A stretch of 47,292 nt of DNA from Phycisphaerales bacterium (GTDB lineage: Bacteria; Planctomycetota; Phycisphaerae; SM23-33; FEN-1343): positions 1-47,292 of the forward strand of contig PMYD01000080.1 in NCBI GenBank assembly GCA_003171335.1, read 5' to 3'. The position numbers and the translations under genes were made by a program. This document shows, piece by piece, positions 43,064 through 47,292 of the stretch. How positions within the stretch are numbered: the first letter of the stretch is position 1; each line of letters begins with the position of its first letter. A model generated the notes under the pieces. It had not been told where the DNA came from. It did no database searches and saw nothing but the letters and a program-made list of their open reading frames with translations.

Positions 43064-43479
43064 ATTAACATCAGGGCGCCCGAGAGCATATCCCCCGCCG
43101 GCGGGTGACCGGCCCGGCGGACGAGAGCACCGAACGATTGAGATGTCATATTCAGGCGTCGGCGAGACAAGGATGGCAAGGAAGAAGACCGAAGGCATAT
43201 TCCTAATATGCTGAGGTTTTTCTGACGCCGCCAGCCGAAGTCGCAGCCAGCCTGAATGTGACAGATCAAGAGTGAGTTGCTCTAGATCGTGTGTCGAGGC
43301 AATCGATAGTCGTAACGGGTGGTTCATCTCTGCGGAAAGAGTGCAGCCGTAAGGTCGTCTGTGCCGAAAGATAGACATCTTGAGCGGCCGAGCCATCACT
43401 AGTGCTCGGCCGGCAAGAACAGTGCTTGTGCTGCGCGACCGTAAGTGCTTAATTTTTTTGCGTTTATGACTTTTTTCCG
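43064..43479. other. Intergenic region with hairpin and T-run
   Basis: No coding frame is convincing. A 9-bp perfect stem (CGGCCGAGC, loop of 10, GCTCGGCCG) lies at 43385-43412. A run of seven T follows at about 43453-43459, which could end a transcript coming from nrdJ or a separate RNA. The last 30 bp are AT-rich and would suit the upstream element of the next promoter. Confidence 0.4.
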
Positions 43480-43507
43480 TTGACATCAAAAGAGCCGTCC
43501 CTAGAAT
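43480..43507 (+). promoter_or_regulatory. Sigma-70-like promoter
   Basis: TTGACA at 43480-43485 is a perfect -35. TAGAAT at 43502-43507 matches the -10 consensus at five of six positions, with 16 nt between. An AT-rich stretch with T-runs lies upstream. Transcription would start near 43514 and run into a three-hairpin RNA. Confidence 0.7.
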
Positions 43508-43513
43508 CGCGAT

Positions 43514-43622
43514 TGTCCGCTGCACCCCGCGGATAGCAGGTCTCCCTCCACCTGCATCTGGGTTGCGGCAACTGAGCCCGATGCCCCAGGTCTCCCTCCA
43601 CCTGGGCATCGGGACTTTTTTT
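43514..43622 (+). ncRNA. Candidate small RNA with three C-rich hairpin loops
   Basis: Downstream of the promoter, about 109 nt fold into three consecutive hairpins. Hairpin 1 is TCCGC/GCGGA with loop TGCACCCC (43516-43533). Hairpin 2 is GCAGGT/ACCTGC with loop CTCCCTCC (43536-43555). Hairpin 3 is a 14-bp stem with one bulged C and the same loop CTCCCTCC (43577-43613), followed by seven T, and is a strong rho-independent terminator. Every loop is eight nt and C-rich, and the last two match the anti-Shine-Dalgarno sequence. CAGGTCTCCCTCCACCTG is identical in hairpins 2 and 3. No start codon with a ribosome site occurs in it. I infer a trans-acting regulator that pairs with ribosome-binding sites, similar in idea to alphaproteobacterial cuckoo RNAs. 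It could also be a leader attenuator of leuD. Confidence 0.6.
43577..43622 (+). terminator. Rho-independent terminator
   Basis: The stem CCCGATGCC(C)CAGGT pairs with ACCTGGGCATCGGG around an eight-nt loop. AC and then seven T follow at 43616-43622. It is the strongest terminator structure in the window and ends the small RNA candidate. Confidence 0.85.
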
Positions 43623-43801
43623 GGCATTGCTTGGTGGCACAGGCTTCCGGCTTGGTGGCACAGGCTTTTAGCCTGTGTCCCCGCTCGTCCTTCTGATACC
43701 GAATCGCAAATCCAGAATCGCCAACGCTCGCTCGCTGGCAACCGACCCAGGCCTTCAATACAATGTCTGGCGCTACGGGCGGAAACAGGAAAGGCGGAGA
43801 A

Positions 43802-44365
43802 ATGGAACCGCGGATTACCGGCAAAGTTTTTGTCCTGGGCGACAACATCGATACCGACCAGATCATTCCGGCCGAGTATCTCAGCTACAACCCGGCTCTG
43901 CCCGAGGAGCGGCGGCAGTTCGGCCGCCTGGCCCTTTCTGGCGTGCCGCTGGCACAATCGGGCCTGCCCAAGGGCAACTGCCGCTTCGTCCAGGAAGGCA
44001 AGTTCAAGACGGATTACGCCGTCATCCTGGGCGGCAAGAACTTCGGCTGCGGCAGCTCGCGCGAGCATGCCCCGCTGGCCATCGCCGAGGCGGGCGTGAA
44101 GGTGGTCGTGGCCGAGTTTTACGCCCGCATCTTCTACCGCAACAGCATCAACGGCGGCTACCTCGTGCCGCTGGAGACGCCCAGCCGGCTCGTCGAGCAG
44201 TTTTCCACCGGCGATGAGGTGGAGGTGGACCTGGCGGCTCCGGCCATCACCAACCGCACCACCGGCAAGAGCTTCGCCCTGAGCCCGCTGGGCCAGGCCG
44301 GCCCCATCATCCTGGCCGGCGGCGTTTTCGAATACGCCCGCAAGACGGGCCTCTTGGCCCGGTAA
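43802..44365 (+). CDS. leuD: 3-isopropylmalate dehydratase small subunit
   Basis: This 187-residue aconitase-swivel-domain protein has GDNIDTDQIIPAEYL at residues 14-28 and the hallmark GGKNFGCGSSREHAPLAI, then EFYARIFYRNSINGGYLVP. It is the small subunit of isopropylmalate isomerase in leucine synthesis and needs a LeuC partner, which is not in the window. Homoaconitase or citraconate-type relatives share the same fold. An ATG at 43763 is open, but ATG at 43802 follows GGCGGAG and starts two residues before the family's usual start. It is about 180 nt downstream of the small RNA terminator. A bidirectional terminator follows. Confidence 0.9.
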   Translation: MEPRITGKVFVLGDNIDTDQIIPAEYLSYNPALPEERRQFGRLALSGVPLAQSGLPKGNCRFVQEGKFKTDYAVILGGKNFGCGSSREHAPLAIAEAGVKVVVAEFYARIFYRNSINGGYLVPLETPSRLVEQFSTGDEVEVDLAAPAITNRTTGKSFALSPLGQAGPIILAGGVFEYARKTGLLAR

Positions 44366-44415
44366 GCCCGGGGCGGGCGCGGCGACTGGCGGTAGCTTCA
44401 CCAGTTCAAAAAGAA

Positions 44416-44454
44416 GAACCGCGCTTCGGCTGGACCGAGGCGCGGTTCGTTTTT
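44416..44454. terminator. Bidirectional rho-independent terminator
   Basis: GAACCGCGCTTCGG pairs with CCGAGGCGCGGTTC, with one mismatch, around a five-nt loop. Five T follow on the plus strand, and an A-rich stretch precedes it that would be a T-run on the minus strand. It separates leuD from the convergent membrane protein gene. Confidence 0.8.
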
Positions 44455-44483
44455 CACATTCACAACGCATCTTCGCTCATCCA

Positions 44484-45299
44484 TCAATCGGCCCGAATCG
44501 ACGGCTGGCGCACGCCCGCCGACGACTTGACCGACACCAACAGCCACACCAGCAGCGCCGCCACGGGATAGGCCCCGAAGCGCGTCCAATACCACACCTG
44601 ATCGGCCCAGTCCGGATGCGCGCCCCAGGTCACCGAGGCCGTGGCCGTGATCAGCTCATTCCGCAGGAAGAGCGCGCCGGGCACGATGGCGGATCCGAAG
44701 GCGAACTTCCACGGCACCATCACCGCCGCCAGCACCAGGCTCCAGGCCAGGGCGCTGGCCATGGAGCCGGCGTCCCCGATCTTTCCCACCAGCACGGTCA
44801 GCAGCATCAGCACCTGCATGGCCACGATCAATATCGCGCACACCACGCCCAGCGACAGCGCGAAGGGCATCGCCAGGCTCATGAGGGTGAACGCCAGCTC
44901 GGTCCGCGATTCGGCCGGCCGGCTGGCCGGGGCGCTGGCGGGCATGGTCGTAGGCGCAGCGCCGGACATGGCGGCGGGCATCGTGGCCGCTGCCGGCGCG
45001 GCGGCGGCGTTGGCATCAGCCGATTCCCCCGCCGGCGCGCTGGCCGTCGCGGCCGCACCGCGGCCACGCCATACCCGGCGCAGCGCGTTGGGCGCGCCCG
45101 CCCGGCCACGGTCGGCCAGCAGGGCCCGAACCGAGGGGCTATCCGCAAACTGCGGCAAGGTCCACACCGTCGCGATCGCCCCCAGGTCGATCAGCAGCAT
45201 GAGAAACAGCAGCGCGGAGAACCATCGCCTGGCCGCCCGCAGCGAGCGCAGGGCCCGGCGGTACTGGTTGTCGGAGGTTGTCGTAGGGGCCAGTTCCAT
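44484..45299 (-). CDS. Membrane protein of unknown function
   Basis: This 271-residue protein has four membrane helices, at about residues 26-48, 137-170, 180-210 and 241-258. An Ala/Pro/Thr-rich soluble loop of about 80 residues lies between the first two. I do not recognise a family. The ATG has GAGG eight nt upstream, and the gene follows hemL by 14 nt, so the two are likely co-transcribed. No link to heme is visible in the sequence itself. Confidence 0.7.
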   Translation of the reverse strand: MELAPTTTSDNQYRRALRSLRAARRWFSALLFLMLLIDLGAIATVWTLPQFADSPSVRALLADRGRAGAPNALRRVWRGRGAAATASAPAGESADANAAAAPAAATMPAAMSGAAPTTMPASAPASRPAESRTELAFTLMSLAMPFALSLGVVCAILIVAMQVLMLLTVLVGKIGDAGSMASALAWSLVLAAVMVPWKFAFGSAIVPGALFLRNELITATASVTWGAHPDWADQVWYWTRFGAYPVAALLVWLLVSVKSSAGVRQPSIRAD

Positions 45300-45313
45300 G
45301 TTTTCTTCCTCTC

Positions 45314-46627
45314 TCAGGTCAGTCGCGCCGCCGCGCTGCTAAAAGCGTCGGCGGCCGCATCCAGGGTATGGCGAATATCGCCGTCGCTGTGGGCCAGCGA
45401 GATGAACCAGCTTTCAAACTGGCTGGGCGGCAGGTTCACCCCGGCCTCCAGCATGGCGTGGAAAAACGCCGCGTACGCCCGCGTGTCGCAGGTGCGGGCC
45501 GCCTGGTAATTCGTCACCGGACCGGCGGTGAAGAACACCGTCAGCATGCTGCCGGCGCGCTGAATGCACACGCGGTCGGCGGCGACTAAGCCGGCCTTGG
45601 CCGCCGCCTGGCGCAGCCCCGCGGCCAGGTCGGCTCCCAGGCCTTCGAGCCTGCCGTAGGCAGCGCTGGTGCGCAGCGGGGCCAGCGTCGCCAGGCCGGC
45701 GGCCACCGCCAGGGGATTGCCGCTGTGCGTGCCCGCCTGGTACACCGGCCCGGCGGGCGCCAGCAGGTCCATCGTCGCCGCCGGCCCCACGACCGCCGCC
45801 AGCGGCAGTCCGCCGCCGATGATCTTGGCCAGCGCCGTCAGATCCGCCAGCACGTCGTACACCTCCTGCGCGCCGCCGAAGGCCAGGCGAAAACCCGTCA
45901 TCACTTCATCGAAGATCAGCAGCGCGCCGTGCGCGTGGCACGCCCGGGCCAGCGCCTGCAGGTAGCCCTTCTGCGGCGGCACGGTTCCGATATTCCCGCA
46001 TACCGGCTCGACAATCATGGCCGCCACATCTTTATCGGCTTCCAGCGCCTTGCGCACGGCATCAATATCGTTGAAGGGTACGACGATCGTCGTCGCCGCC
46101 GTCGCGGCCGGCACGCCGGGGGAGGAAGGCACGCCCAGCGTCAGCGCGCCCGAGCCGGCCTGCACCAGCATGGAATCGGCGTGGCCGTGGTACGCCCCCG
46201 CGCACTTGATAATCTTGTTTCGTCCCGTGGCCGCACGGGCCAGGCGGATGGCGGTCATGCAGGCCTCGGTGCCGCTGTTCATCAGCCGCACGCGCTGGGC
46301 CTGGGGGTAGGCCGTCAGCAGCACTTCGGCGAGCTGGGTCTGGTCCTCGGTCGGCGCGCCAAAGCCGCTGCCGCGTGTGGCCGCCTTGGTGATGGCCGTG
46401 ACCACCTGCTCCTGCGCGTGACCCAGGATCAAAGGCCCATAGCCGCACACGTAGTCGATGTACGTGTTGCCGTCGATATCGGTGATCTTGGCGCCTTCGC
46501 CAAACGCGATGACCGGCGGCGTGCCGCCGACCGCGCCGAAGGCCCGCACGGGCGAGTTCACCCCGCCCACCAGCACTCGGCAGGCCTGCTCGAAGGCCAC
46601 CTTGGATTTGGCCAGCCGCACCATCAT
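45314..46627 (-). CDS. hemL: Glutamate-1-semialdehyde 2,1-aminomutase
   Basis: This 437-residue pyridoxal-phosphate enzyme makes 5-aminolevulinate from glutamate-1-semialdehyde for tetrapyrrole synthesis. Features are GGVNSPVRAFGAVGG, RLMNSGTEACMTAIRLARA, GAYHGHADSM, LIFDEVMTGFR and the lysine that binds the cofactor in ALAKIIGGGLPLAAV. The C-terminal domain ends SQFESWFISLAHSDGDI. Start options are ATG 46675 and the ATG pair at 46627/46624; AGAGG and GGGAGG lie before the latter, and the protein then begins at the family position, so I use 46627. It heads an operon with a small membrane protein. Confidence 0.94.
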   Translation of the reverse strand: MMVRLAKSKVAFEQACRVLVGGVNSPVRAFGAVGGTPPVIAFGEGAKITDIDGNTYIDYVCGYGPLILGHAQEQVVTAITKAATRGSGFGAPTEDQTQLAEVLLTAYPQAQRVRLMNSGTEACMTAIRLARAATGRNKIIKCAGAYHGHADSMLVQAGSGALTLGVPSSPGVPAATAATTIVVPFNDIDAVRKALEADKDVAAMIVEPVCGNIGTVPPQKGYLQALARACHAHGALLIFDEVMTGFRLAFGGAQEVYDVLADLTALAKIIGGGLPLAAVVGPAATMDLLAPAGPVYQAGTHSGNPLAVAAGLATLAPLRTSAAYGRLEGLGADLAAGLRQAAAKAGLVAADRVCIQRAGSMLTVFFTAGPVTNYQAARTCDTRAYAAFFHAMLEAGVNLPPSQFESWFISLAHSDGDIRHTLDAAADAFSSAAARLT

Positions 46628-46758
46628 CGACGCCTCTGGACCTCCCGAAGGCGAATTTGCCCGAAGGCGAATCATCCGAAAATGCCCGCACCGATCGAAC
46701 GCACAGCCTAGCCCGTCGGCCGCCGCTTCTCAATCCCAAAAATACTCACGCCTCGCAC

Positions 46759-46953
46759 GTGGCACGGGCGTCCCGCCCGTGAGTCTCACGGCCATCTTGG
46801 CCGTGATCCGGCCGTTTCTTGCGTACGCCATGGGCGAGACGCCCATGCCACGGTCTCCGGTCGATCTCCGGCCGTTAAATTTGCAATTTGCAATTTGCCC
46901 TTCGACAGGCTCAGGGTGCTGAGCGAAGTCGAAGCACAATTGGCAATTCCCCC
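46759..46953. repeat. GTGGCACGGGCG hairpin element and TTCGACAGGCTCAGG repeat
   Basis: The left hairpin GTGGCACGGGCG with CGCCCGTG lies at 46759-46781. The inner CACGGCCA hairpin is at 46788-46806. The right hairpin CATGGGCG with CGCCCATGCCAC is at 46829-46851. The ends GTGGCA and TGCCAC are inverted, as in the other elements. Next come an AATTTGCAATTTGC run and a palindromic block that contains TTCGACAGGCTCAGGGTGCT. No gene is present. Confidence 0.65.
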
Positions 46954-47292
46954 TCACGCCACCTCCACCGGCGGCGGCAGCACCAGCGCAGTCGGCGGCG
47001 GATCGATCTCTTCCATCCGCTCCTTGGTCAGCCACCCGCGGTTATCGCAGGTCTCGCAGCCGGCGCCTTGGCACAGGGGGCAGAAGCAGTGCGGGCAGAT
47101 CATGCCCAGCCGCACGAGGAGTTGCTCGAGCATCTGGTCGCACCAGGCCCAATCAAACTGGCGGAAGAGCGGGCTGCGGCGGGAGAAGTTCATCAGAAGG
47201 TCTTCCTGCAACCACTTGGCCCGCTTGATCATACGGTCGATTTCGTGGCGAAAGTCGAACGCGTACGCCAGCCGGTCCTGCACGCCCTTGGG
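46954..47292 (-). CDS. Cys-rich zinc-binding protein, partial at window edge
   Basis: The C-terminal 112 residues of a protein whose frame continues beyond the window. Two zinc-finger-like pairs occur close together: CPHCFCPLC, then CETC, giving a DnaJ-type CxxC arrangement (CPLCQGAGCETCDNRGW). A GTG at 47283 could be a start, but the frame is open to the end. The rest is helical (FRHEIDRMIKRAKWLQEDLL). The protein ends Pro-rich. I do not recognise the function; it could be a small chaperone-like or regulatory protein. Confidence 0.55.
   Translation of the reverse strand, partial: PKGVQDRLAYAFDFRHEIDRMIKRAKWLQEDLLMNFSRRSPLFRQFDWAWCDQMLEQLLVRLGMICPHCFCPLCQGAGCETCDNRGWLTKERMEEIDPPPTALVLPPPVEVA

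Noticed and set aside
43464-43661. 65-codon minus-strand frame across the small RNA
   Set aside because: It is antisense to the hairpins, its sequence comes from the repeated 18-mer, and it has no ribosome site.
40052-44470. Very long open frame on the minus strand opposite nrdJ and leuD
   Set aside because: It is antisense to two clear housekeeping genes in high-GC DNA and has no family motifs; its His/Val/Gly-rich composition is typical of a shadow frame.

Overview
The window looks like a chromosomal contig from a high-GC planctomycete, most likely class Phycisphaerae. Two secreted peptidases carry the N-terminal LEPRxLLSA-type motif common in that group, and one of them also has PPC repeats and a C-terminal dockerin pair. 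HEAT/TPR cell-envelope proteins are abundant. Many GTGGCA-ended or GGGTGCC-ended palindromic hairpin elements are scattered between genes. No rRNA, tRNA or CRISPR array was recognised.

Layout. 1-8450 is an accessory region. It holds decayed mobile DNA: an IS91-type transposase tail, a tyrosine-recombinase tail and an IS66 transposase tail. Among these lie an S53 (sedolisin) peptidase, an unusual sigma-region-2 fusion protein, and a three-gene glycan cassette (glycosyltransferase, LegB-like 4,6-dehydratase, sugar-1-phosphate nucleotidyltransferase). It ends with a frameshifted polymorphic-toxin C-terminus followed by a small Cys-rich protein that may be its immunity partner. 8452-16753 is a carbohydrate/peptide module: a GH20-like enzyme, a large secreted beta-propeller glycosidase-like protein, two Gfo/Idh/MocA oxidoreductases in tandem and an M14-type zinc carboxypeptidase. 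16791-23749 holds an envelope cluster: HEAT protein, TPR protein with three apparent frameshifts, and a chimera of an ExbB N-terminus with an ABC-permease-like C-terminus, transcribed away from a HEAT/multiheme cytochrome c.

23877-27975 is a tight minus-strand operon: DUF350-like membrane protein, Tim44-like protein with two tandem HINT (intein-like) domains, LemA and HtpX. 28348-39348 holds a subtilisin-type dockerin peptidase, a radical SAM protein, a lipoprotein, a small PH-like membrane protein, a HEAT-repeat lipoprotein and a PIG-L deacetylase. 40037-47292 is mostly housekeeping: B12-dependent ribonucleotide reductase, LeuD, HemL, a membrane protein and the edge of a Cys-rich protein.

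Most notable signals. (1) At 43480-43622 a sigma-70-like promoter is followed by about 110 nt that fold into three consecutive hairpins and end in a strong terminator. Two of the loops are the identical anti-Shine-Dalgarno-like octamer CUCCCUCC, so this looks like a small regulatory RNA gene. (2) A tandem duplication of an intein-like HINT domain sits inside the Tim44-like protein. (3) Several families of double-hairpin elements have fixed architecture, including two copies of exactly 139 bp. One element has supplied the start region of a lipoprotein gene. (4) Several genes are chimeric or decayed.
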